Source of the DNA: Flavobacteriales bacterium | GTDB taxonomy: Bacteria > Bacteroidota > Bacteroidia > Flavobacteriales_F > PHOS-HE28 | Length of the DNA stretch: 64,000 nucleotides | Assembly: GCA_016719225.1 (NCBI GenBank) | Contig: JADKAN010000001.1 | Span: 744,001 to 808,000, forward strand | Direction: 5' to 3' | Part shown: positions 1 through 6,902 of the stretch, piece after piece | How the letters are laid out: each line of letters opens with the position of its first letter | Numbering within the stretch: the stretch's first letter is position 1 | Made by a program: the position numbers and the translations under genes | Notes under the pieces: generated by a model | Seen by the model: only the letters and a program-made list of their open reading frames with translations | Told to the model about the DNA's origin: nothing | Database searches by the model: none

Positions 1-309
1 ACCACGGGCATGGACATGGGGAAGGTCGCGGAAGGTGTGCAGGTGGAAAAGATCTACTCCTTCGTTAATAGCGGCAAGCGCGACCTCATCATAACCGACG
101 TGCGCGGGTCTTGCGGGTGCACCGTGGGCAAGGACTGGCCACGTAAACCCGTTCCGCCAGGAGCGCGGGGCACCATCACCGTGGGCTTCGACAGCCAAGG
201 ACGGCCGGGCACGCAGCACAAAACCATCACGGTGGTCGCGAACACCGATCCCCCCACTACCGTGCTCACTTTGAAAGGCGAAGTGGTGGCGGCACCCGAA
301 GGCCTTTGA
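1..309 (+). CDS. DUF1573 domain protein, C-terminal part (cut by window edge)
   Basis: The reading frame is already open at base 1, so only the last ~102 residues are present and the true start lies to the left. The visible part is a complete DUF1573 (ASH/PapD-like beta-sandwich) module. It has the family pattern of a GxVxEGxxVE opening, an FVNSGKRDLIITDV strand, the hallmark SCGCT, and a closing N-T-D-P-P followed by LTLKGEV. In Bacteroidota these are usually secreted or periplasmic proteins of unknown function, often encoded beside yajC. No catalytic residues are known for the family. The gene ends 34 bp before yajC on the same strand and may be co-transcribed with it. Confidence 0.85.
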   Translation, partial: TTGMDMGKVAEGVQVEKIYSFVNSGKRDLIITDVRGSCGCTVGKDWPRKPVPPGARGTITVGFDSQGRPGTQHKTITVVANTDPPTTVLTLKGEVVAAPEGL

Positions 310-343
310 TCCCGAAAACCAACCTCTAAAAACAACCCGATAT

Positions 344-670
344 ATGCGTCCAGTACTCCTGCAAGCAGCCACTCCTGAAGGCGGTGGAATGTCCACGATC
401 ATTATGATGGTGCTGCTGTTCGTCGTGTTCTATTTCTTTATGATCCGGCCCCAGCAGAAGAAGGCCAAGGACGCCCGCAAATTCCGCGAGACCCTGCAGA
501 AAGGCACCCGCATCGTTACTATCGGCGGTCTGCATGGTAAAGTAGTGGAGGTGAACGATAAGACCGTGTTGGTGGAAGTGACCGATGGCGTGAAGCTGCG
601 TTTCGAAAAAAGCGCTGTGGCCATGGACAATACCATGCAGCTTACGGAAGAGACGGCGAAGAACGCCTGA
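344..670 (+). CDS. yajC: Preprotein translocase subunit YajC
   Basis: 108-residue protein of the YajC family, the small accessory subunit of the SecDF-YajC complex that assists Sec translocation at the inner membrane. One hydrophobic helix (about residues 17-34, STIIMMVLLFVVFYFFMI) is followed directly by the family signature RPQQKKAKD. The C-terminal half is the cytosolic domain with the conserved GTRIVTIGGLHGKVVEV stretch. The length is typical. The ATG at 344 leaves a short 15-residue N-terminal tail; an internal ATG 15 codons later is possible. coaE follows after 15 bp. Confidence 0.93.
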   Translation: MRPVLLQAATPEGGGMSTIIMMVLLFVVFYFFMIRPQQKKAKDARKFRETLQKGTRIVTIGGLHGKVVEVNDKTVLVEVTDGVKLRFEKSAVAMDNTMQLTEETAKNA

Positions 671-685
671 ACAAGGCGGTCGTGG

Positions 686-1279
686 ATGTTCACCGTGGGA
701 CTCACCGGCGGCATTGGCAGTGGTAAAAGCACCGTGGGCCGGGTGTTCAACGTGCTCGGGATCCCGGTATTCGATTCCGATCACCATGGGAAGTTGTTGC
801 TACAACACGACCCGGAGCTACGCGATGCGGTGATCGGACTATTCGGCTTGTCCATTTACCCTGATGGAACCTTGGACCGGATGGCGCTTGCGGAACGGAT
901 CTTTGAGGATCCCGCTGACTTGGCGGCTTTGAACGGCATTGTTCATCCCGCTGTGCGCAGTGCTTTCAAAGTTTGGGCTGAAGGGCAACGCGCCCCCTAT
1001 GTGATCAACGAAGCGGCTATCCTGGTGGAAACTGGTGCATTCCGCCAGTTCGACAAATTGGTAACAGTGGAGGCGCCGGAAGATATCCGGTTGGCCAGGG
1101 TGGTTGCGCGCGATGGAAGCACCGAGGACCAGGTGCGGCAGCGTATGGCTAACCAAGCTTCGGAGGCCCAGCGGCGCGAAGTGAGCCATGCCGTGATCGT
1201 GAACGACAACCACTCCATGGTACTCCCACAAGTATTGGCCTTGCACGAAGAACTGAAGAGGGAAGCCGGTGCCGCATGA
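686..1279 (+). CDS. coaE: Dephospho-CoA kinase
   Basis: 197-residue P-loop kinase that phosphorylates the 3'-hydroxyl of dephospho-CoA, the last step of coenzyme A synthesis in the cytosol. The Walker A loop GLTGGIGSGKSTV is at residues 5-17. The adjacent F-D-S-D motif and the later R-x-x-R and NQ-SEAQRR lid region fit the family. The ATG at 686 places the P-loop at the expected distance from the N-terminus. The last codons overlap the next gene in an ATGA arrangement (1276-1279), suggesting translational coupling. Confidence 0.95.
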   Translation: MFTVGLTGGIGSGKSTVGRVFNVLGIPVFDSDHHGKLLLQHDPELRDAVIGLFGLSIYPDGTLDRMALAERIFEDPADLAALNGIVHPAVRSAFKVWAEGQRAPYVINEAAILVETGAFRQFDKLVTVEAPEDIRLARVVARDGSTEDQVRQRMANQASEAQRREVSHAVIVNDNHSMVLPQVLALHEELKREAGAA

Positions 1280-1548
1280 CCCAGGGCCGGCTTCCATTAT
1301 CTACAGTGACCTTGGTGTTCGGTGCACTGAGCATCCTGTTGGCCTTCGCGCGCCAACTGTGCGTGCCTGCGCTCATCATGGGCGTGCTTGCCATCGGCTT
1401 TCATTTTTACGGCCGGTCCAAACTTCGGAAAAGCACTTACGGCCCGAATAGTGTGAAGCGCTCCAAACTCGGTTACCTGCTGGCAATGGCGGGAAGCATA
1501 TGCGCCTTGGCGATGTGGGTGCTTTGGGCCACGGGTGCATTACTTTGA
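1276..1548 (+). CDS. Small membrane protein, unknown function
   Basis: 90 residues with two or three predicted hydrophobic helices (about residues 9-27, 28-46 and 68-88), separated by a basic loop containing GRSKLRK. The overall pattern resembles small DUF4190-like two-helix proteins, but I see no diagnostic motif. The start codon overlaps the coaE stop by 4 nt, so it is probably translated with coaE. A 94-bp gap with its own -7 element separates it from pyrR. Confidence 0.6.
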   Translation: MTQGRLPLSTVTLVFGALSILLAFARQLCVPALIMGVLAIGFHFYGRSKLRKSTYGPNSVKRSKLGYLLAMAGSICALAMWVLWATGALL

Positions 1549-1626
1549 TCACATACGGCGGCTCGTTGTGCCGGGTTGATCAACAGGACCAACCCATGGT
1601 ACGACCGGACAGCGCGCCTGCCCGTG

Positions 1627-1634
1627 TATCTTCG
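1627..1634 (+). promoter_or_regulatory. -7 promoter element for pyrR-pyrB
   Basis: TATCTTCG matches the Bacteroidota -7 element TAnnTTTG with T to C at position 7, a variant seen repeatedly in this window. It ends only 8 nt before the pyrR ATG, so the transcript would have almost no leader. No TTG at the usual -33 distance is visible. Confidence 0.5.
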
Positions 1635-1642
1635 CCCACGGC

Positions 1643-2188
1643 ATGCGAGCGCTGACCATTCTCTCCGAACCGGCTTTCGGCCTTACGGTGCAGCGTCTTT
1701 GCCGCCAGTTGGTGGAAGACCGCGGCGACTTGGGCGAAACAGCATTGGTAGGACTTCATCCCCGCGGTGTCTTCTTCTCGCGTCGATTGCGCACGGAGTT
1801 AGCGCGCATGACCGGGAAGGCTGACATTACCTATGGGGAACTCGACATCACATTTCACCGTGACGATTTTCGCCAACGCCCGGTGAAAGCCGTTCCGGGT
1901 ACGACCTTGCTCAATTTCAGCGTTGACGACCGCCGTGTATTATTGATCGATGATGTGCTTTATACCGGCCGCACCATACGGGCCGGACTGGATGCCCTGA
2001 TGGCTTTTGGACGACCACGTTCGGTGGAACTCATGGTGCTTATTGACCGCCGCTTCAGCAGGGAACTGCCCATTCAGCCGGACTATGTAGGACGGGCCGT
2101 GGACGCTTTGAACGGACAGCACGTACATGTGGAGTGGCTTGAGAGTGACGGCAAGGACCGTGTTACCATGACCCGCGACGAACAATGA
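1643..2188 (+). CDS. pyrR: PyrR: bifunctional pyr regulator / uracil phosphoribosyltransferase
   Basis: 181-residue type I phosphoribosyltransferase. The PRPP loop VLLIDDVLYTGRTIRAG (about residues 97-113) is preceded by a hydrophobic strand, and the N-terminal ILSEPAFGLTVQRLC plus the VGLHPRGVFFSRRL flexible-loop region match PyrR. In Firmicutes PyrR binds pyr mRNA to attenuate transcription and has uracil phosphoribosyltransferase activity. Here the leader is nearly absent (see the -7 element at 1627), so attenuation at this locus looks unlikely and the enzyme role is more plausible. The ATGA overlap with pyrB (2185-2188) indicates coupling. Confidence 0.92.
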   Translation: MRALTILSEPAFGLTVQRLCRQLVEDRGDLGETALVGLHPRGVFFSRRLRTELARMTGKADITYGELDITFHRDDFRQRPVKAVPGTTLLNFSVDDRRVLLIDDVLYTGRTIRAGLDALMAFGRPRSVELMVLIDRRFSRELPIQPDYVGRAVDALNGQHVHVEWLESDGKDRVTMTRDEQ

Positions 2189-3135
2189 GCGAAACCTTGG
2201 GAACACAGCATCTGCTGGGCATTGATGACCTCACCAAGGACGATATTGAACTGATCCTGCGCACGGCGGACGGCTTCAAGGAGGTGTTGGCGCGGCCCAT
2301 GCGCAAGGTGCCTTCCTTGCGGGACCTCACCGTGGCGAACATTTTCTTCGAGAACAGCACCCGTACGCGCCTCAGTTTCGAACTGGCCGAAAAGCGGTTA
2401 AGCGCTGACGTGGTGAATTTCAGTGCTGCTGCCAGCAGCACCAAGAAGGGCGAAACGCTCTTGGATACCGTCAACAACATCCTGGCCATGAAAGTGGACC
2501 TGGTGGTGTTGCGGCATCAGGACCCGGGCGCTGCCGTCTTTTTGGCCCGTAATACCAAGGCGCGCATTGTCAACGCCGGCGACGGGGCGCACGAACACCC
2601 GACCCAAGCCCTCTTGGATGCCTACAGCATCAAGGAAAAGTTCGGGCGTGTGGCCGGTTTGAAGGTGGCCATCGTGGGGGACATCCTTCATTCCCGCGTA
2701 GCGTGGAGCAATGTGCTTTGCCTGCGGAAGCTGGGGGCGGAGGTGATGCTGTGTGGCCCCGTTACGCTGATCCCGAAGCATGCGGCGGAATTGGGCGTGC
2801 GCATCAGCCACGACCTGGACGAAGCCCTGCGCTGGTGCGATGTGGCGAACATGCTCCGCATCCAGATGGAACGCCAAGGTGGAGGACCCGCGTATTTCCC
2901 TTCGTTACGTGAATACACCATGCTTTATGGGCTGAACCGGGAGCGTTATGACCGGATCGGAAAAGAGGTGGTGATCATGCATCCAGGCCCGATCAACCGT
3001 GGCGTTGAACTCTCCAGCGACCTAGCGGATAGCGCGGAAAGCATCATTCTGCAACAAGTGGAGAACGGAGTAGCGGTGCGCATGGCCGTCCTGTATCTTT
3101 TGGCTGCAGGCTTGGACAGAACTGGAAATCCCTGA
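2185..3135 (+). CDS. pyrB: Aspartate carbamoyltransferase catalytic subunit
   Basis: 316 residues, the normal length of the catalytic chain. It condenses carbamoyl phosphate with aspartate, the committed step of pyrimidine synthesis. The carbamoyl-phosphate site FENSTRTRLSFE (S58-T-R-T-R62), the HPTQALLD motif and the C-terminal HPGPINRGVE are all present. No regulatory subunit (pyrI) is next to it, which together with the adjacent pyrR fits the class B/C type of organisation. Translation is coupled to pyrR by a 4-nt overlap. Confidence 0.96.
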   Translation: MSETLGTQHLLGIDDLTKDDIELILRTADGFKEVLARPMRKVPSLRDLTVANIFFENSTRTRLSFELAEKRLSADVVNFSAAASSTKKGETLLDTVNNILAMKVDLVVLRHQDPGAAVFLARNTKARIVNAGDGAHEHPTQALLDAYSIKEKFGRVAGLKVAIVGDILHSRVAWSNVLCLRKLGAEVMLCGPVTLIPKHAAELGVRISHDLDEALRWCDVANMLRIQMERQGGGPAYFPSLREYTMLYGLNRERYDRIGKEVVIMHPGPINRGVELSSDLADSAESIILQQVENGVAVRMAVLYLLAAGLDRTGNP

Positions 3136-3172
3136 GAAAATTTGAGCAGTGTCGGGGGAATGCACCCCTGAT

Positions 3173-3180
3173 TATCTTTG
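3173..3180 (+). promoter_or_regulatory. -7 promoter element for the STAS gene
   Basis: TATCTTTG is a perfect TAnnTTTG match 28 nt upstream of the ATG at 3209. A TTTG at 3141-3144 lies 28 nt upstream of it, longer than the usual 19-23 nt spacing, so the -33 partner is uncertain. Confidence 0.5.
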
Positions 3181-3208
3181 ACCGCAACCGCTTCAAATAG
3201 GCGAAGCC

Positions 3209-3583
3209 ATGAACTTCAACATTACCACCAAGGACAAGTACGCACTGGTCACTACGCAAGTGGACAAGCTTGATACCACCTGCGCACCGGAGCTCAAGAG
3301 CGAACTCGTCTACCTCAATAAGACGGATGTTCGGAACATTATTATCGACATGGGGAAAACGCGCTACTGCGATAGCTCCGGCCTCAGCGCATTGTTGGTG
3401 GCCAACAGGCTTTGCAAAGGCGTGAATGGAAGTCTGATCATCTGCGGCCTGCAGGAGCCTGTCATGAAACTGGTGCAGATCAGCCAACTGGAAAGCGTTC
3501 TTTCCATCGCCCCCACCGTGAATGAAGCTGTCGACCTCATCTTTATGGAAGAGATCGAGAAGGACGTAAAAAAGGAAGAGTGA
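3209..3583 (+). CDS. STAS-domain protein (anti-sigma factor antagonist-like)
   Basis: 124 residues forming a single STAS domain. The phospho-acceptor loop Y-C-D-S-S-G-L-S is at residues 53-60, with candidate serines S56 and S57, as in SpoIIAA/RsbV-type antagonists. These bind an anti-sigma kinase and are switched off by serine phosphorylation. No RsbW-like kinase or PP2C phosphatase is encoded nearby, so the partner must be elsewhere or the protein acts differently. The C-terminal tail is rich in E and K. The next gene starts 2 nt after the stop. Confidence 0.85.
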   Translation: MNFNITTKDKYALVTTQVDKLDTTCAPELKSELVYLNKTDVRNIIIDMGKTRYCDSSGLSALLVANRLCKGVNGSLIICGLQEPVMKLVQISQLESVLSIAPTVNEAVDLIFMEEIEKDVKKEE

Positions 3584-3585
3584 AC

Positions 3586-4344
3586 ATGAAAAGAGTTCTA
3601 CCCCTTTTTTTTGCATCACTTTTGACCGCCTCGGCCTTCGCACAGTGCACGCCTAACCAGCTTTATGCTGATAGCGTGTTCGGCGTGTGGCCCGATACCA
3701 TCCAGAACTTCATGCCCGGTTCCGTGGGTGGTTTTTACACCGATACCCTGAACATCCTTACCCCTTCGAACGCAGGTGCGATCGATCCGCTTTTCAGCAT
3801 TTTCACCATCGATTCCATCGCGCTGGATTCGGCTTCCGGGTTACCTGCCGGTCTTTCCATAATCTGCAATTCACAGACCGGAGCGGCTTGTACGTACTTG
3901 CCACAGCAGGTTGGTTGCGGATTGATCCAAGGAACTCCTGTTACGGCAGGTGTTTACCCCATTTCATTGCATGTTAAAGCTTATGCGCATGCGCCGTTCT
4001 TGGGTGCACAGGTGCTTCCGCAGGTATTCACGGGGTACAGCATCACCATTTCCATCGGTGCTGGAATGGATGAACTGAACGTGGCGAAGCTTAGCCGCGT
4101 GCGCAATTTGCCCAACCCGGTCTCGGATCGCACCACCTTTGAATTCTCCTTGGCCAAGGCCGGCGATGTGAAGGTGAAAGTGTATGACCTGATCGGCGGC
4201 GAAATGTGGAGCGGGCATATGCAAGGAAGGTCCGGCGTCAACCGTATGCCCTTCGATGCTGCGACGCTGGAAAATGGGATCTATCTCTACACCGTCTCGA
4301 CCGCCGGGACCAGCTTTACCGGGCGGATGGTGGTCGGCCGTTGA
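3586..4344 (+). CDS. Secreted protein with T9SS type A sorting domain
   Basis: 252 residues from the ATG at 3586. A GTG two codons upstream is possible, but the ATG gives the better signal peptide, MKRVLPLFFASLLTASAFA, cleaved before QCTP. AGGAAG at about 3573-3578 is one of the few ribosome-binding-site-like sequences here. The middle (about residues 25-165) carries phrases such as GLPAGLSIICN and YPISLHVKAYA, as in Ig-like domains of T9SS cargo. The last ~80 residues are a Por-secretion tail: NLPNPVSDRTTFEFSL, then VKVYDLIGG and LENGIYLYTV. It is predicted to be exported and attached to or released from the cell surface. Its specific function is unknown. Confidence 0.85.
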   Translation: MKRVLPLFFASLLTASAFAQCTPNQLYADSVFGVWPDTIQNFMPGSVGGFYTDTLNILTPSNAGAIDPLFSIFTIDSIALDSASGLPAGLSIICNSQTGAACTYLPQQVGCGLIQGTPVTAGVYPISLHVKAYAHAPFLGAQVLPQVFTGYSITISIGAGMDELNVAKLSRVRNLPNPVSDRTTFEFSLAKAGDVKVKVYDLIGGEMWSGHMQGRSGVNRMPFDAATLENGIYLYTVSTAGTSFTGRMVVGR

Positions 4345-4360
4345 ATGTACCTAATGGAGC

Positions 4361-4396
4361 ATGCAAAAGCCCCCGTTCGTTCGGGGGCTTTTGCAT
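4361..4396 (+). terminator. Intrinsic terminator after the T9SS gene
   Basis: Perfect 15-bp inverted repeat (4361-4375 and 4382-4396, loop 4376-4381) with a GCCCCCG core flanked by AAAA and TTTT. It can act in either direction. It sits 16 nt after the T9SS stop and 12 nt before the RNase Z start, so it should separate the two transcripts. Confidence 0.85.
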
Positions 4397-4408
4397 TGGA
4401 CCCGTCGC

Positions 4409-5314
4409 ATGCGTTTTGAAGTTACCACATTAGGTACAGGGGCGGCCCTCGCTGCGCGCGGCAGGTATCCATCGGCGCATTTGGTGAATGTCCGCGAGCG
4501 GCTTTACCTAGTGGATTGTGGGGAAGGCACACAAGAGCGGCTGCGGCAGGCGGGGATCAACTTCGGGGCGATTACCCGCATATTGATCAGCCATATGCAC
4601 GGCGACCATTACCTCGGGCTCATGGGCTTGATCAGTAGCATGCACCTACAAGGGCGTACCACACCCTTGTATCTGCACGGCCCCGCGGAATTACGTGAAG
4701 TGATCGAACTACAATTGCGCGTGTCCAGGACCTACCTGCGCTTTTCCTTGCACTTCGGTACCCATGAACACCGCACAGGGGCTCCGGTTTTCACCGACAA
4801 TCGCGTGGAGGTGACCGCGCTGGCCTTGGACCATCGTTTGGAGTCCACCGGCTATCTGTTCCGCGAACTCCCTCGGCCACGCAACTTGCGGATGGATATG
4901 CTGGCGCGCATACCCCTCTATGCGCGCCAAACCGTGAAAGCAGGAGAGGACCTGCGACTACCGGACGGGAGTACCATACCGAATGCAGAACTCACGTTGG
5001 ACCCTCCTCCCACACGCGCTTACGCCTATTGCTCCGATACCGCGTACTTGCCCCGACTCGCGGAGGCGCTGCGGGCCGTGGACCTCCTCTATCACGAGGC
5101 CACCTTTACAACGGCCATGGCGGCAAGGGCGAAGGAGACCAAGCACAGTACCGCCCGGCAGGCCGGCCAGTTGGCCAAAGAGGCTGGTGCGAAGCAGTTA
5201 CTTTTGGGGCACTTCAGTTCACGCTACAAAAGCAGCGATGAGCTGATCGCGGAAGCCCGGGAAGTGTTCCCCAACACATTAGCGGCCGAGGAAGGACGGA
5301 CTTTTCAGGTGTGA
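4409..5314 (+). CDS. rnz: Ribonuclease Z
   Basis: 301-residue metallo-beta-lactamase-fold endonuclease that removes 3' trailers from tRNA precursors. The zinc motif SHMHGDHYLGL gives H62, H64, D66 and H67. Further ligands and signatures are the S-D-T region (CSDTAYL), H-E-A-T-F and the C-terminal LLLGHFSSRY. The frame is open upstream to 4361, but that start lies inside the terminator hairpin. The ATG at 4409 begins MRFEVTTLGTGAA, which matches RNase Z N-termini. Length is normal. Confidence 0.93.
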   Translation: MRFEVTTLGTGAALAARGRYPSAHLVNVRERLYLVDCGEGTQERLRQAGINFGAITRILISHMHGDHYLGLMGLISSMHLQGRTTPLYLHGPAELREVIELQLRVSRTYLRFSLHFGTHEHRTGAPVFTDNRVEVTALALDHRLESTGYLFRELPRPRNLRMDMLARIPLYARQTVKAGEDLRLPDGSTIPNAELTLDPPPTRAYAYCSDTAYLPRLAEALRAVDLLYHEATFTTAMAARAKETKHSTARQAGQLAKEAGAKQLLLGHFSSRYKSSDELIAEAREVFPNTLAAEEGRTFQV

Positions 5315-5341
5315 ACGGCTTCAAACCGTACTTTCGTGCTG

Positions 5342-5358
5342 TTTAGGATCATTCTAAA
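5342..5358. promoter_or_regulatory. Imperfect palindrome upstream of the LuxR-type gene
   Basis: TTTAGGATCATTCTAAA has 8-nt arms with one mismatch around a central C. It ends 6 nt before the response-regulator start, a position suited to an operator, possibly autoregulatory. No direct evidence links it to a regulator. Confidence 0.3.
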
Positions 5359-5364
5359 GAGCAG

Positions 5365-6036
5365 ATGCGGATCAGGACATTGTTGGCGGATCGTGGAGAA
5401 TTGGCACTGATCGGATTACGCGCCATTCTGGGTGCGGAAAGCCGTGTAGAGATCGTGGGTGTGGCCCGGAACTCGGATGATATGTTGACGCAGATCACCC
5501 GGTACCGACCCCATGTTGTTATGATCGATCATACTGCGGAGGGCTTCGGTGCGGAAAGCATACGCGATGGAGCCAAGCGATACAAGGGCACCCGCTTCGT
5601 GGCAATTACCCCCGACCCCTCGCAGCTCGCTTTGATGAGCGCGCTGCGCGCTGGTGTTACCAGCTATATCAAGAAGGACTGCGCCCCGCAGGAAATAGTG
5701 GATGCTGTGGTGAGCACCGGTGAAGGCCGGAAATTCTTCTGCGGAAAGATCCTGCATGCCATACAAGGGGCCGCCATCGATGTGGTGGGATTGGGTGAAG
5801 ACGCCTGTTGCACCCCGGTCACCATCAGCAACCGCGAGGCGGAGATCATCGGTTTGATCGCCGAAGGATGCTCCTACACGGGTATTGCTGACCGCCTGTG
5901 CCTGAGTGCGCACACGGTGACCACACACCGAAAGAATATCATGCAGAAGCTTGGGGTGAACAATACGGCCTCACTAGTGGTCTATGCCGTGAAGAACGGA
6001 TTGATCAGTCCGAACAGGTTCCTGTTCAACGCATAG
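5365..6036 (+). CDS. LuxR-family response regulator (NarL type), orphan
   Basis: 223 residues: an N-terminal receiver domain (about 1-120) and a C-terminal LuxR helix-turn-helix (about 150-212, with SNREAEIIGLIAEGCS and AHTVTTHRKNIMQKLGVNN). The phospho-acceptor appears to be D55 in VVMIDHTAEG, and the conserved lysine is in YIKKD (K103/K104). The N-terminal acidic pair that binds Mg is reduced: LLADRG has only D9. Phosphorylation may therefore be weak or absent. No histidine kinase gene is adjacent. The 3' end is 20 nt from the kinase gene start. Confidence 0.9.
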   Translation: MRIRTLLADRGELALIGLRAILGAESRVEIVGVARNSDDMLTQITRYRPHVVMIDHTAEGFGAESIRDGAKRYKGTRFVAITPDPSQLALMSALRAGVTSYIKKDCAPQEIVDAVVSTGEGRKFFCGKILHAIQGAAIDVVGLGEDACCTPVTISNREAEIIGLIAEGCSYTGIADRLCLSAHTVTTHRKNIMQKLGVNNTASLVVYAVKNGLISPNRFLFNA

Positions 6037-6056
6037 ATCTTTCGGACCTTAGCGCC

Positions 6057-6902
6057 ATGGTTACATGGGTTGCGGACGTCGGTGGCAGCAGCTCGCGTTG
6101 GGCGGTCATCAACTTGGATGGCAGGGTGGAGATCCGCGAGGGCCTGCCCGGTTTCAATCCCAATTCCGGCGATCCCGACGCACTTTTGAAGGCGCTTTCC
6201 GCTTGGGCCGAACGGGATCCAAATGATGTCCATGAGGTCATTGTCTATGGAGCCGGATGCGGAAGCCCAAAGGGGAGAAACCGCATGCGGGAGGTGATGG
6301 GAACAGCTTGGCCCGTCGCAACGATCACCGTGGAGACCGATCTGCTCGGTGCAGCTCGTGGACTATACGGGTCAGAAGCAGGACTGGCCTTGATCCTGGG
6401 TACCGGCATGAACTGCGGTCGCTACGACGGCAAGGAACTACAGACGCCGATGCCGTCCCTGGGCTGGCTGCTTGGCGATGAAGGCAGCGGCGCGGATCTG
6501 GGGCGGTCACTGGTGAAGGAAGCGTTGTTGGGCCGATTAACGCAGGAACAGGAAGTTCTGCTTTTTCCCGAAGGCATCGACCGCGACAAGTTGATGCAGG
6601 GCGCCTATAGTGCCACGGGTCAGCAGGCATTTTTTGCCTCGTTCGCGAAAAGGCTTTCCACGAAAGGAGCGGGAGATCTCGCTGAACGGTTGATCGGAAT
6701 GCGTTTCACGGCGATGGGAAAGGTCTTAGGCCATTTTTTTCCGCAGGAAGAAGGCTCTTTGATCAAAGCGGTAGGCTCGGTGGCGTGGGCCTTTGAGGAG
6801 CAATTAAAGTCCGCGCTTGGATCGAACGGGTTATTGCTTACTGCGGTGGAACGGAACCCGATGGAAGGGTTGGTGCGCTTTCACTCAAAGGCCCGGAGCT
6901 GA
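6057..6902 (+). CDS. BadF/BadG/BcrA-type ATPase (N-acetylglucosamine kinase-like)
   Basis: 281 residues of the ASKHA sugar-kinase fold. The phosphate-1 motif DVGGSSSRWAV is near residues 6-16. The ILGTGMNCGRYDG motif (phosphate 2) and the WLLGDEGSGADLG motif match bacterial and eukaryotic N-acetylglucosamine kinases. It probably phosphorylates an amino sugar, but the substrate cannot be read from sequence. The frame is open further upstream inside the LuxR gene; the ATG at 6057 is the first giving a proper N-terminus. Its last 65 bp overlap the 3' end of the opposite-strand patatin gene. Confidence 0.85.
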   Translation: MVTWVADVGGSSSRWAVINLDGRVEIREGLPGFNPNSGDPDALLKALSAWAERDPNDVHEVIVYGAGCGSPKGRNRMREVMGTAWPVATITVETDLLGAARGLYGSEAGLALILGTGMNCGRYDGKELQTPMPSLGWLLGDEGSGADLGRSLVKEALLGRLTQEQEVLLFPEGIDRDKLMQGAYSATGQQAFFASFAKRLSTKGAGDLAERLIGMRFTAMGKVLGHFFPQEEGSLIKAVGSVAWAFEEQLKSALGSNGLLLTAVERNPMEGLVRFHSKARS

